A stretch of DNA of 64,000 nt from Streptomyces sp. A2-16 (GTDB lineage: Bacteria > Actinomycetota > Actinomycetes > Streptomycetales > Streptomycetaceae), in contig NZ_CP063808.1 in NCBI RefSeq assembly GCF_018128905.1, forward strand, positions 6,634,001-6,698,000, given 5' to 3'. Position numbers and translations under genes: made by a program. Each line of letters starts with the position of its first letter. Within the stretch, counting starts at the first letter, position 1. Below the pieces are notes generated by a model that had not been told where the DNA came from, searched no databases, and worked only from the letters and a program-made list of their open reading frames with translations. Shown here piece by piece: positions 54,883 through 63,721 of the stretch.

Positions 54883-55749
54883 ATGACCACACACGCGAAC
54901 GAACTCGCGGTGGACGTTCGAGGACTGCGCAAGCGGTACGGCGGCGTGACCGCGGTCGACGGGATCGATCTCGGCATCCGCCGGGGCGAGGTCTTCGGCC
55001 TGCTCGGACCCAACGGCGCGGGCAAGAGCACCACGGTGGAGATCCTCCAGGGCAACCGGGACCGGGACGCGGGCGAGGTGTCCGTGCTCGGTTCGGACCC
55101 CGCGCACGCCACGCGCGCGTGGCGATCCCGTGTGGGAATCGTCTGGCAGGACGAATCCGCCCCCGCCGAGTTGACGGTCGCGGAGACCGTCCGGCATTTC
55201 GCCCGCTACTACCCGCGGCCGCGGGACCCCGAGGAGGTCATCGCACTGGTGGGCCTGGAGGCCAGGGCGGGCAGCCGGATCAAGGCCCTGTCCGGCGGTC
55301 AGCGCCGGCGGCTCGACGTGGCGCTCGGCGTGATCGGCGGTCCCGAGCTGCTGCTCCTGGACGAGCCGACGACCGGTTTCGACCCGGCGGCCCGGCGCCG
55401 GTTCTGGGACCTGATCCGCAAGCTGTCCGTCGAGGGCACGACCATCCTGCTCACCACGCACTACCTGGAGGAGGCCGAGGCGCTCGCCGACCGGCTGGCC
55501 GTGATCTGCCGGGGCAGGGTCGTCGCCGTGGACGAACCGGCCGCGCTCCGGGAGCGGTACGGCACCGGCGCCACCGTCGAGTGGACCGGGCCGGACGGCG
55601 CCCCGTGCGCGGAGCACTCGGACACCCCGACCAGGACGGTCGCCGAGCTGATGCGCCGCTTCGACGGCGAGATCCCGGGGCTCCGGGTCGGCCGCCCCAC
55701 GCTGGAGGACGTCTACCTCCGGCTCACCGGACAGGAGGACGCGCGATGA
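54883..55749 (+). CDS. ABC exporter ATP-binding protein (DrrA-like)
   Basis: This 288-aa ATPase has Walker A GLLGPNGAGKSTTVE near residue 42, signature LSGGQRRRLDVALG near 137 and Walker B LLLLDEPTTGFD near 157, with ALLTTHYLEEAE-type switch near 190. The C-terminal extension is of the DrrA/CcmA export type. It overlaps the permease by ATGA. First gene of a four-gene operon with a two-component system. Confidence 0.93.
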   Translation: MTTHANELAVDVRGLRKRYGGVTAVDGIDLGIRRGEVFGLLGPNGAGKSTTVEILQGNRDRDAGEVSVLGSDPAHATRAWRSRVGIVWQDESAPAELTVAETVRHFARYYPRPRDPEEVIALVGLEARAGSRIKALSGGQRRRLDVALGVIGGPELLLLDEPTTGFDPAARRRFWDLIRKLSVEGTTILLTTHYLEEAEALADRLAVICRGRVVAVDEPAALRERYGTGATVEWTGPDGAPCAEHSDTPTRTVAELMRRFDGEIPGLRVGRPTLEDVYLRLTGQEDAR

Positions 55750-56591
55750 CCTCGACCGCCGTACGGTCCCGGACCGATGCCCCCGCGACGCGGCTGCCCG
55801 GTGTCTGGGGGCTCGGGCTGCGGCGGGGCGCCCTGGAGATGAGGCAGTTCTTCCGCCAGCGCGACCAGGTGGTGTTCACCTTCGCCTTCCCGATGGTCCT
55901 GCTGTTCTTGTTCGCGTCGATCTTCAGCGACGACGTGGAGGGTGCGGGCATCAAGGCCTCGCAGCTGTACGTCCCGGCGATGATGGCCGCGGGCATCATG
56001 TCGACGAGCTTCCAGTCGCTGGGTGTCCTGATCGCCGTCGAGCGGGACGAGAAGGTGCTGCGCCGGCTGCGCGGCACGCCGATGCCGCCGGCCGCGTACT
56101 TCCTCGGCAAGATCTGGCTGGTTCTGGTCACCGGCGTCCTGGAGACGGCGATCCTGCTGCTCGTCGGAACCACGCTGTACGACGTCGAGCTGCCGTCGGA
56201 CGCCGGCCGGTGGTTCGCCTTCGCCTGGATCTTCGTGCTCGGGCTCACGGCGTGCGCGCTGCTCGGCATCGCGATCAGCTCGGTGCCCAGGTCCGGCAAG
56301 AGCGCGAGCTCCGTGGTCGTCCTGCCCTTCCTGGTCCTGCAGTTCATCTCCGGGGTGTACATCTCGATCGACACGATCCCCGACTGGATGCTGAACATCG
56401 GCGCCCTGTTCCCGCTGAAGTGGATGTGCCAGGGGCTGCGCGGGGTGTTCCTGCCGGACTCGGCGCAGGTCCTGGAGCAGGCGGGCGGCTGGGAGTTCGG
56501 GCGCACCGCCCTGGTGCTGGGGGCGTGGTGCGTCGGAGGATTGCTGCTGTGTCTGCTGACATTCCGGTGGAAGCACCGGCGCGACGGGTGA
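55746..56591 (+). CDS. ABC-2 type exporter permease
   Basis: This 281-aa membrane protein has six helices, from VVFTFAFPMVLLFLFASIF near residue 42 to LGAWCVGGLLLCLLTF at the end. The ABC-2 signature PRSGKSASSVVVLPFLVLQFISGVY lies near 190. It pairs with the preceding ATPase to export an unknown compound. It overlaps the sensor kinase start as GTGA. Confidence 0.9.
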   Translation: MTSTAVRSRTDAPATRLPGVWGLGLRRGALEMRQFFRQRDQVVFTFAFPMVLLFLFASIFSDDVEGAGIKASQLYVPAMMAAGIMSTSFQSLGVLIAVERDEKVLRRLRGTPMPPAAYFLGKIWLVLVTGVLETAILLLVGTTLYDVELPSDAGRWFAFAWIFVLGLTACALLGIAISSVPRSGKSASSVVVLPFLVLQFISGVYISIDTIPDWMLNIGALFPLKWMCQGLRGVFLPDSAQVLEQAGGWEFGRTALVLGAWCVGGLLLCLLTFRWKHRRDG

Positions 56592-57787
56592 ACGGTCCGG
56601 CGGACGCCGGGGGCGCGTACTCCTGGGACCGTTCCTTCCGGCTCTGGGACACCTACTTCGCGCTGATCTGGCTGGCCACCCTGGTCTTCGTGCTGGGCAC
56701 GGGACACCCCGGGTGGCCGGTCCGGGTGATCGCGGCGGCGCTGCTGGTGCCGCTGGTCCCGCTCTTCGTCCGGGTCGGGCGTCCCCTGCTGAGACAGGAT
56801 CCGCCCGACGCGCGCGAGGCCCTCACCTACCTCGGCGCGATGATGGCGCTGTTCCTGCCGTCGGCGATCCTGGTCGGCGAGACCCGGCTGATGACCTTCG
56901 CCCTCGTGCCCCAGTGCTTCATGACCCTGCGGATGCGCTGGGCGCTGACCGCCGTGGCCGTGATCAATGTCGTGCCCGTGGTGGGCTGGGCCCTGGTGTG
57001 GTGGCCGAGCGACCAGGACGTCTTCTACAACGGCCTGTTCGCCGTCGTCACCCTGGTCTTCTCGGTGGCCGTCGGCAGCTATGTCGTCCGGATCATCGAG
57101 CAGAGCCAGGAACGGGCGGCCCTGATCGCCGAGTTGGACTCGAGCCGGCACGAGGTCGCGCGGCTGTCGGCGGCGCACGGGGCGCTGGCCGAGCGGGAGC
57201 GGATGGCCCGGGAGATCCACGACACCCTGGCGCAGGGTTTCACCAGCCTGCTGATGCTGGTCCAGGCCGTCGAGGCCGAGCTCGACCACGATGTGCCGCA
57301 GGCCCGCCGTCATCTGGCCCTGATGGACGAGACGGCCCGGCTGAACCTCGCCGAGGCACGGGCCCTGGTGGCCGACGGCACCCCCGCCGATCTGGACGGC
57401 TCCTCGCTGCCGGACGCGCTGGGCCGGCTGGCGGCACGCCACTCGGCGAAGCTCGACGTGACCGGTCCGGTCCGTCCGCTGCCCGCGGGACCCGAGGTCG
57501 TCGCCCTGCGCTCGTGCCAGGAGGCGCTCACGAACTGCCGTAAGCACGCAGGGAGTTCGGTGACGGTGGGGATCGGCCTCGCCTACGGCGACGAGAGCCT
57601 CACCCTGTCCGTACGGGACGACGGCCGGGGCTTCGATCCCGGGACCGTCCGTGACGGCTACGGTCTGGCGGGGCTCCGCGCCCGCGCCGCCGAGGCAGGC
57701 GGGACGGTCCGGGTGGACAGCGTGCCCGGCGGCGGCACCACGGTCACCGTCCGTCTGCCCGTACCTCCCCCGAGGAGCTGTTCATGA
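56588..57787 (+). CDS. NarL-type sensor histidine kinase
   Basis: This 399-aa kinase has about six membrane helices (residues 20-170), then the dimerisation domain with phospho-acceptor His211 in MAREIHDTLAQGF. The C-terminal ATPase has the N-box SCQEALTNCRKHA near 315 and the G-box DDGRGFDP near 345. With the sensor embedded in the membrane and no large outer loop, it may detect membrane stress or the exporter's cargo, as in DesK or LiaS systems. This is inference. Confidence 0.92.
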   Translation: MNGPADAGGAYSWDRSFRLWDTYFALIWLATLVFVLGTGHPGWPVRVIAAALLVPLVPLFVRVGRPLLRQDPPDAREALTYLGAMMALFLPSAILVGETRLMTFALVPQCFMTLRMRWALTAVAVINVVPVVGWALVWWPSDQDVFYNGLFAVVTLVFSVAVGSYVVRIIEQSQERAALIAELDSSRHEVARLSAAHGALAERERMAREIHDTLAQGFTSLLMLVQAVEAELDHDVPQARRHLALMDETARLNLAEARALVADGTPADLDGSSLPDALGRLAARHSAKLDVTGPVRPLPAGPEVVALRSCQEALTNCRKHAGSSVTVGIGLAYGDESLTLSVRDDGRGFDPGTVRDGYGLAGLRARAAEAGGTVRVDSVPGGGTTVTVRLPVPPPRSCS

Positions 57788-58410
57788 TCCGGATCGTCCT
57801 GGCCGACGACCATCCCGTCGTACGGGAGGGTCTGCGGGCCATGCTGACCGCGGAACCGGACCTGGAGGTGGTCGCCGACGCGTCCAGCGGACCGCAGGCG
57901 GAGGCGCTGGCGGCGGAACTGCGACCCGACATCGTGCTGATGGACCTGCGGATGCCGGGTGGCTCGGGCGTCGAGTCGATCGTTCGGATGACGGAGGCCG
58001 GCCTGCCCTGCCGGGTGATCGTGCTGACGACGTACGAGACGGACCGGGACATCCTGCGGGCCGTGGAGGCGGGAGCCGCCGGTTATCTCCTCAAGGACCT
58101 TCCCCGGGCCGAACTGGCGGAGTCGGTGCGGGCCGCCGCGCGCGGCGAGACGGTCCTGGCCCCGACGGTCGCCGCCCGTCTGGTCGACCGGCTGCGCACC
58201 CGGCCGGAACGGCCGCGGCTCTCGGAGCGCGAGACGGCGGTGCTGCGGCTGGTGGCGGAGGGCTGCACGAACGCGGAGATCGGCCGCAGGCTGTACATCG
58301 GCGAGTCGACGGTGAAGACCCATCTGCTGCGCGTCTTCGCCAAGTTGGGCGTCGACGACCGGACGGCCGCCGTGACCAGCGCCATGCGGCACGGGCTGCT
58401 CGACCAGTGA
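57784..58410 (+). CDS. NarL/LuxR-type response regulator
   Basis: This 208-aa regulator has a receiver domain with the acidic pair DD at 8-9, phospho-acceptor Asp54 (VLMDLRMPGG), Thr near 82 and Lys104. The LuxR-type DNA-binding domain is at residues 140-205 (LSERETAVLRLVAEGCTNAEI). It overlaps the kinase gene by 4 nt and likely controls the ABC exporter of the same operon, possibly through the palindrome at 54808. Confidence 0.93.
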   Translation: MIRIVLADDHPVVREGLRAMLTAEPDLEVVADASSGPQAEALAAELRPDIVLMDLRMPGGSGVESIVRMTEAGLPCRVIVLTTYETDRDILRAVEAGAAGYLLKDLPRAELAESVRAAARGETVLAPTVAARLVDRLRTRPERPRLSERETAVLRLVAEGCTNAEIGRRLYIGESTVKTHLLRVFAKLGVDDRTAAVTSAMRHGLLDQ

Positions 58411-58419
58411 CGCGTGCCG

Positions 58420-59198
58420 TCAGGCGCCGCCGATGCGGTCGAGCAGCGCGCGGGCCTCGGCGGTGCGGCAGTACCCGGGACCGAAGGCGGCCACGCAGGC
58501 GTCGTGGGCGACCACGGCCCGGGAACGGGCCTCCGTGTCACGGCCCAGCCCCAGGAGGGCGCCCGCCATGGCCAGTTCGACGGCGCCGGTCTCCGCGCGG
58601 CGCTGCTCCTCGGGCAGGCGCCGGCTCAGCTTGCCGGCACGCTCCGCCTCGGCGAGCGCCTCCTCGTGACGGGCCTGGCCGTTCAGGCTGCGCGCCGGTC
58701 CCAGCCGCAGGGCCAGGGTGAACCGGTCCGCGGTGCGGTGGGCGTCGAGGGCCTCACGGGCGAGCCGCTCGGCCTCCGGGTGGCGGCCCTGCGCGTTGAC
58801 GGCGTAGATCTGTCCGTTGCGGGCGGCGGCCGTCATGCGCGGCCGCTCCGGTCCCCTGACCCGGTCCGCGGCCCGGGCGACGGCCGCGCACTCCGCCTCG
58901 CACTCGGCGTGCCTGCCGAGCGCGATGAGCGTCTGGGCACGGTTCGAGCGCAGCAACAGGGTCTGCGGGTGCTCGGCCCCGAAGTCCCTGCCGAAGACCG
59001 GCAGCAGCGCGTCGTACTCGACGAGGGCCTCGGCATGACGGCCTTGGGCGCCCCCGACAGCGCGGCGACGGCGAGCGCCAGTGGGGCGTCCGCGGGACGG
59101 TCCGCGGCCACGGCACGGGCCGCGGCCTCCGCCTCGGCGTACTGCCCGGCCCGGAGCCGGAGCACGGCCGGGACGAGAGCGGGTCTCACCCTGCGCAC
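58420..59198 (-). pseudogene. TPR-repeat protein gene interrupted by a one-base frameshift
   Basis: Two frames together give one TPR-like protein of about 259 residues. From the GTG at 59198 the frame reads RAGQYAEAEAAARAVAADR to ALSG, then turns into shadow sequence. From about 59050 the neighbouring frame continues GRHAEALVEYDALLPVFG and runs to 58420 with GRHAECEAECAAVARAADR repeats. The break is at a run of five C at 59051-59055 (plus strand); one more C would join the frames. It is a recent pseudogene or a sequencing error. Confidence 0.75.
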
Positions 59199-59301
59199 GT
59201 CGTGGTCTCGGCCCCGCGACCGGAAGAGTCTCCTGCGCGGAGCCTACGAACGCGACACACGCTCGTTCGAGAACATCGCCAGGCGTTTGCCCGCCCGCTC
59301 C

Positions 59302-60564
59302 CTAACCGAGCCGCGACTCCAGCTCCGCCACGATCTCGTTGACCCCGATCGCCGACTGCTCGCCGGACTGCATGTCCTTGAGCTGTACGACGCCCTCGGC
59401 GAGGTCGCGTTCACCGGCCACGATCGTGTAGCGGGCGCCGCTGCGGTTGGCGTTCTTCATGGCGCCCTTGAGGCCCTTGGACCCGTAGGAGAAGTCCGCC
59501 GCGATGCCCACCTTGCGCAGCTCGGTGACCTTGGTGAACAGGATCCGGCGGGCCTCCTCCCCCAACGGGACCGCGAACACACTGGTCGTGGAGGGGAGTT
59601 CGAGCTCGACGCCCTCCGCCTCCAGGGCGAGGACCGTGCGGTCGACGCCGAGCGCCCAGCCGACGGACGGCAGCGCGGGGCCGCCGATCATCTCGGAGAG
59701 ACCGTCGTAGCGGCCGCCGCCGCCCACCGCGGACTGGGAGCCCAGACCGTCGTGGACGAACTCGAAGGTCGTACGGGTGTAGTAGTCGAGGCCGCGCACC
59801 AGCTTCGGGTCGTCCTCGAAGGTCACGCCCGCCGCGGTGATCAGCTCACGGACCTCCTCGTGGTACGCCTTGCAGGCGTCACACAGGTAGTCGCGCAGCA
59901 GCGGCGCGTCCCCGAGCTGCTTCTGCACCGACTCGCGCTTGTCGTCGAGGACGCGCAGCGGGTTGATGTCGGCCCGGCGCAGGGTGTCCTCGTCGAGGTC
60001 GAGGCCGCGCAGGAAGTCCTGGAGGGCGGCCCGGTACACCGGCCGGCACTCCTTGTCGCCCAGGCTGTTGAGCAGGATGCGGAAGTTCCTGAGGCCCAGC
60101 GAGCGGTACGCCTGGTCGGCCAGGATGATCAGCTCCGCGTCGAGAGCCGGGTCCTCCGCGCCGATCGCCTCGGCGCCGACCTGGGAGAAGTGGCGGTAAC
60201 GGCCCTTCTGGGGGCGCTCGTAGCGGTAGTACGAGCCGGAGTACCAGAGCTTGACCGGCAGGTTGCCGGCCTTGTGCAGGTTGGCCTCCAGTGCCGCGCG
60301 CAGCACGGAGGCGGTGCCCTCGGGGCGCAGGGCGAGCTTGGTGCCGCCCTTGGTCTCGAAGGCGTACATCTCCTTGGTCACGATGTCGGTGGACTCGCCG
60401 ACCCCGCGCGCGAACAGCTCGACGCTCTCGAAACCGGGCGTCTCGATGTAGCCGTAGCCGGAGTTGCGCAGCGGAGCGGCGATCGCCTCACGGACGGCGA
60501 GGTACTTGGCCGAGTCGGGGGGCAGCAGGTCGTACGTGCCCTTGGGGGCCTGAAAGGTGCTCAC
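59302..60564 (-). CDS. hisS: Histidyl-tRNA synthetase
   Basis: This 420-aa class II synthetase begins MSTFQAPKGTYDLLPPDSAKY. Motif 2 is in LWYSGSYYRYERPQKGRYRHF near 107-127, the histidine loop LVRGLDYYTRTTFEF near 256 and motif 3 LPSVGWALGVDR near 300. It follows the hydrolase gene by 12 nt, so the two are probably co-transcribed. Confidence 0.97.
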   Translation of the reverse strand: MSTFQAPKGTYDLLPPDSAKYLAVREAIAAPLRNSGYGYIETPGFESVELFARGVGESTDIVTKEMYAFETKGGTKLALRPEGTASVLRAALEANLHKAGNLPVKLWYSGSYYRYERPQKGRYRHFSQVGAEAIGAEDPALDAELIILADQAYRSLGLRNFRILLNSLGDKECRPVYRAALQDFLRGLDLDEDTLRRADINPLRVLDDKRESVQKQLGDAPLLRDYLCDACKAYHEEVRELITAAGVTFEDDPKLVRGLDYYTRTTFEFVHDGLGSQSAVGGGGRYDGLSEMIGGPALPSVGWALGVDRTVLALEAEGVELELPSTTSVFAVPLGEEARRILFTKVTELRKVGIAADFSYGSKGLKGAMKNANRSGARYTIVAGERDLAEGVVQLKDMQSGEQSAIGVNEIVAELESRLG

Positions 60565-60576
60565 GGAAGTCTCTCG

Positions 60577-61290
60577 TCACATTCCTCGTCGGGGAGAGGT
60601 GTGCGAACCCTCTCCCTGGCCGGCGGCCACGTCCCGCAGATACGGGTTGGTGGCGCGCTCCTGGCCGATGGTCGTCTGGGGGCCGTGGCCGGACAGCACC
60701 ACGGTCGAGTCGTCGAGCGGCAGGCACACACGGGCCAGCGAGTCGAGCATCTCGGCCATGTCACCGCCGGGCAGGTCGGTGCGTCCGATGGAGCCGGCGA
60801 AGAGCAGATCCCCGGAGAAGAACACGGAGGGGATCTCCGCGGTCTCGGGCATCCGGAAGGTCACCGACCCCTTGGTATGGCCCGGCGCGTGCGCGACGGA
60901 CAGCTCCAGGCCCGCCAGCTCCAGCTTCGTGCCGTCGGTCAGCACCCTGACGTCGTCCGGCTCGCCCACGGTGATCTCGCCCATCAGCGGCATGCCGATC
61001 GAGCGCCCGAGACCCATCGAGGGGTCGGTCATCATGTACCGGTCCTCGGGGTGGATCCAGGCGGGCACGTCGTGCGCGCCGCACACCGGGACGACCGAGG
61101 CCACATGATCGATGTGGCCGTGGGTGAGGACGACGGCGACGGGCTTGAGCCGATGCTTCCTGAGCGCCTCTTCGACTCCTTCGGCGGCCTGGTGGCCCGG
61201 GTCGATGATCACGCACTCCTCACCGGCGGCGGGGGCGACGAGATAACAGTTCGTCCCCCAGGCCCCGGCGGGGAACCCGGCAATGAGCAC
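60577..61290 (-). CDS. Metallo-beta-lactamase-fold hydrolase, glyoxalase II-like
   Basis: This 237-aa enzyme has the binuclear metal motif LTHGHIDHVAS near residue 55, further ligands in HAPGHTKGSV near 132 and FSGDLLFAGSIGRTDLPGG near 155, and a final His in LSGHGPQTT. The layout is that of glyoxalase II-type thioester hydrolases. GTG at 61290 follows GAGG with six nt spacing. The physiological substrate is unknown; in actinobacteria a mycothiol thioester is possible. Confidence 0.88.
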   Translation of the reverse strand: MLIAGFPAGAWGTNCYLVAPAAGEECVIIDPGHQAAEGVEEALRKHRLKPVAVVLTHGHIDHVASVVPVCGAHDVPAWIHPEDRYMMTDPSMGLGRSIGMPLMGEITVGEPDDVRVLTDGTKLELAGLELSVAHAPGHTKGSVTFRMPETAEIPSVFFSGDLLFAGSIGRTDLPGGDMAEMLDSLARVCLPLDDSTVVLSGHGPQTTIGQERATNPYLRDVAAGQGEGSHTSPRRGM

Positions 61291-61470
61291 GATCGTCCTC
61301 GGTTTGTGTGGGTACGGGCGGTCTTCCGGGCGGCTGCCCCAGTGGTCAGAGCCTACCGGCGCTGCCGATTCCTCAGCGAACCCATATACGGTACGGGGCA
61401 CACGCAGGCGGTCGGCTCATAGGACGCATGCGTACCGGTCGGCGGACGAGACGCATGAGGAGAGAACCCC

Positions 61471-62289
61471 GTGGTCACCCAGGAACAGCGGAAGCGGCAG
61501 CTCGCGCGGGAGAAGTTCTTGCGGCAGCAGCAGCGGCGCACGGCCGCGCGCCGCAAGGCCCGTGTACGCAACTCTGTGATCGCATCGGTGCTCGGCGTGA
61601 TCCTGGTGGGCAGCCTGGCGCTCTACACGTCCGGGGTCATGAAGGACGACGACAAGGCCAACGCGAGCGCGGAGGCCACCCCGAGCGCCGAGGCGACCAA
61701 GAAGGCGCCGGACCCGTGCGCGAAGCCCGCCGCCGGCAAGGTCAAGACGGAGACCTGGAAGAAGGAGCCGGCGATGTCCATCGACAAGTCGGCCAAGTAC
61801 ACCCTGGACCTCGCGACGACGTGCGGCAAGATCGACATCGCGCTGAAGGCGTCGGCGGCCCCGCACACCGTGAACTCGTTCGACTTCCTCGCGGGCAAGG
61901 GCTTCTTCGACCACACCAAGTGCCACCGGCTCACCACCAACGGCATCTACGTCCTGCAGTGCGGCGACCCGACGGGCTCCGGCAGCGGCGGACCGGGCTA
62001 CACCATCCCGGACGAGAACCTGAAGGACAAGAGCCTCAAGAGCAACGTCTACCCGGCGGGCACCGTCGCGATGGCGAACACCGGTCAGGCGCACACCGGC
62101 GGCAGCCAGTTCTTCCTCGTCTACCAGGACAGCCAGCTCCCCCCGAGCTACACCCCGTTCGGCACCATCTCGGAATCCGGTATGAAGGTGCTGAAGAAGA
62201 TCGCCGCGGCCGGTGAGAGCACCGGAGCGGGCGACGGCGCGCCGAACGCGACCGTCGTGATCAACAAGGCAACCGTCACCAAATCCTGA
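61471..62289 (+). CDS. Membrane-anchored cyclophilin-type peptidyl-prolyl isomerase
   Basis: This 272-aa protein has a highly basic Gln-rich N-terminus (residues 1-32), one helix (SVIASVLGVILVGSLALYTSG, near 36-55), an Ala/Thr-rich linker and a cyclophilin domain from about 105. The domain has KCHRLTTNGIYVLQCGDPTG and GSQFFLVYQDSQLPPSYTPFG, but some canonical active-site positions differ (Phe-Arg becomes His-Arg; Ile-Gln becomes Leu-Gln). GTG start with GAGGAGA upstream. It likely assists folding outside the membrane. Confidence 0.9.
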   Translation: MVTQEQRKRQLAREKFLRQQQRRTAARRKARVRNSVIASVLGVILVGSLALYTSGVMKDDDKANASAEATPSAEATKKAPDPCAKPAAGKVKTETWKKEPAMSIDKSAKYTLDLATTCGKIDIALKASAAPHTVNSFDFLAGKGFFDHTKCHRLTTNGIYVLQCGDPTGSGSGGPGYTIPDENLKDKSLKSNVYPAGTVAMANTGQAHTGGSQFFLVYQDSQLPPSYTPFGTISESGMKVLKKIAAAGESTGAGDGAPNATVVINKATVTKS

Positions 62290-62424
62290 CCGCCAACTGC
62301 GAAATTTCGGTCGCGCGGGATGCGGACAGGCAACCCGCCGGTCGCCTATGTTGGCCGTGACGAAACTGTGGACGATGCCCGGGGGCGCTGAAGCCTTCCG
62401 CAGGCATCATGTGGAGGAGGCGCT

Positions 62425-63654
62425 GTGAGCAGCGACCCGTGGGGCCGCGTCGACGAGACGGGGACCGTGTACGTGCGTACGGCCGACGGCGAGCAGGTCG
62501 TCGGTTCCTGGCAGGCCGGCTCCCCCGAGGAAGCCCTGGCCTACTTCGAGCGCAAGTACGAGGGCCTGGTTGTCGAGATCGGCCTCCTCGAGAAGCGAGT
62601 GAAGACCACCGACCTGTCGGCGAAGGACGCTCAGGCAGCCATCGACCACATCCGCGAGCAGGTCGACGCGCATCACGCGGTCGGCGACCTGGACGCGCTC
62701 AAGGTGCGGTTGGACAAGCTCGTGGAGACCGTCGACAAGCGCCGCGAGGAGCGCAAGCAGCAGCGCGCGAAGCAGTCCGACGAGGCCCGGCACGCCAAGG
62801 AGGCGCTGGTCGTCGAGGCGGAGGAGCTGGCCCAGTCCGACCAGTGGCGGGCCGCCGGTGAGCGGCTGCGCGCCCTGGTGGACACCTGGAAGGGTCTGCC
62901 GCGCCTGGACCGCAAGTCGGACGACGAGCTGTGGCACCGCTTCTCGCACGCCCGCTCGGCGTTCTCCAAGCGCCGCAAGGCCCACTTCGCGTCGCTGGAC
63001 GCGCAGCGCGAGGAGGCCCGCAAGACCAAGGAGCGGCTGGTCGGCGAGGCCGAGGCGCTGTCCGGGTCGACGGACTGGGGTCCCACGGCCGCGCGCTACC
63101 GCGAGCTGATGGCGGAGTGGAAGGCCGCGGGCCGCGCCCAGCGCGAGCACGAGGACGACCTGTGGAACCGCTTCCGCGGCGCCCAGGACGTGTTCTTCGC
63201 GGCCCGCAGCTCGGTCTTCGCCGAGCGCGACGCCGAGCAGACCGAGAACCTCAAGCTGAAGGAGGAGCTGGCCGAGGAGGCCGAGAAGCTCCTTCCGATC
63301 GGCGACCTGAAGAGCGCCCGTGCCGCGTTCCGCACGATCAACGAGCGCTGGGAGGCCATCGGTCACGTCCCGCGGGACGCCCGGCCGAAGGTCGAGGGCC
63401 GGATGCACACCGTCGAGCGCGCCCTCCAGGAGGCCGAGGAGACCGAGTGGCGCCGGACGAACCCGGAGGCACGCGCGCGTGCCGCGGGTCTGACCGGCCA
63501 GCTCCAGGCCGCCGTGGACAAGCTCAAGGGCCAGATCGAGCAGGCCCGCGCCCAGGGCAACAACGCCAGGGCCGACAAGCTGGAGCGCGAGCTGGAGGGG
63601 CGCCAGGCGCTCCTGGACCAGGCCTTGAAGGGCCTGCAGGAGTTCGGCGGCTGA
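62425..63654 (+). CDS. DUF349-domain coiled-coil protein
   Basis: This 409-aa protein is almost entirely charged helix. It holds about three DUF349 units, each with a Trp-centred core (QWRAAGERLRALVDTWKGL near 140, DWGPTAARYRELMAEWKAAG near 215, KSARAAFRTINERWEAIG near 295), and a long C-terminal coiled coil. The GTG start has GGAGGAGG upstream. DUF349 proteins lack a settled function; some affect stress survival. A 22-bp hairpin terminator follows and separates it from convergent relA. Confidence 0.9.
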   Translation: MSSDPWGRVDETGTVYVRTADGEQVVGSWQAGSPEEALAYFERKYEGLVVEIGLLEKRVKTTDLSAKDAQAAIDHIREQVDAHHAVGDLDALKVRLDKLVETVDKRREERKQQRAKQSDEARHAKEALVVEAEELAQSDQWRAAGERLRALVDTWKGLPRLDRKSDDELWHRFSHARSAFSKRRKAHFASLDAQREEARKTKERLVGEAEALSGSTDWGPTAARYRELMAEWKAAGRAQREHEDDLWNRFRGAQDVFFAARSSVFAERDAEQTENLKLKEELAEEAEKLLPIGDLKSARAAFRTINERWEAIGHVPRDARPKVEGRMHTVERALQEAEETEWRRTNPEARARAAGLTGQLQAAVDKLKGQIEQARAQGNNARADKLERELEGRQALLDQALKGLQEFGG

Positions 63655-63666
63655 TCAGCCTCTGCC

Positions 63667-63713
63667 ACGACGAGAAGGGCCCCGTACGCGACGTACGGGG
63701 CCCTTCTCGTCGT
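63667..63713. terminator. Bidirectional terminator between the DUF349 gene and relA
   Basis: A perfect 22-bp stem (left arm starts ACGACGAGAAGGGCCCC) with a 3-nt loop lies 12 nt past one stop and 8 nt past the other. It serves both convergent genes. Confidence 0.92.
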
Positions 63714-63721
63714 ACGACTGT

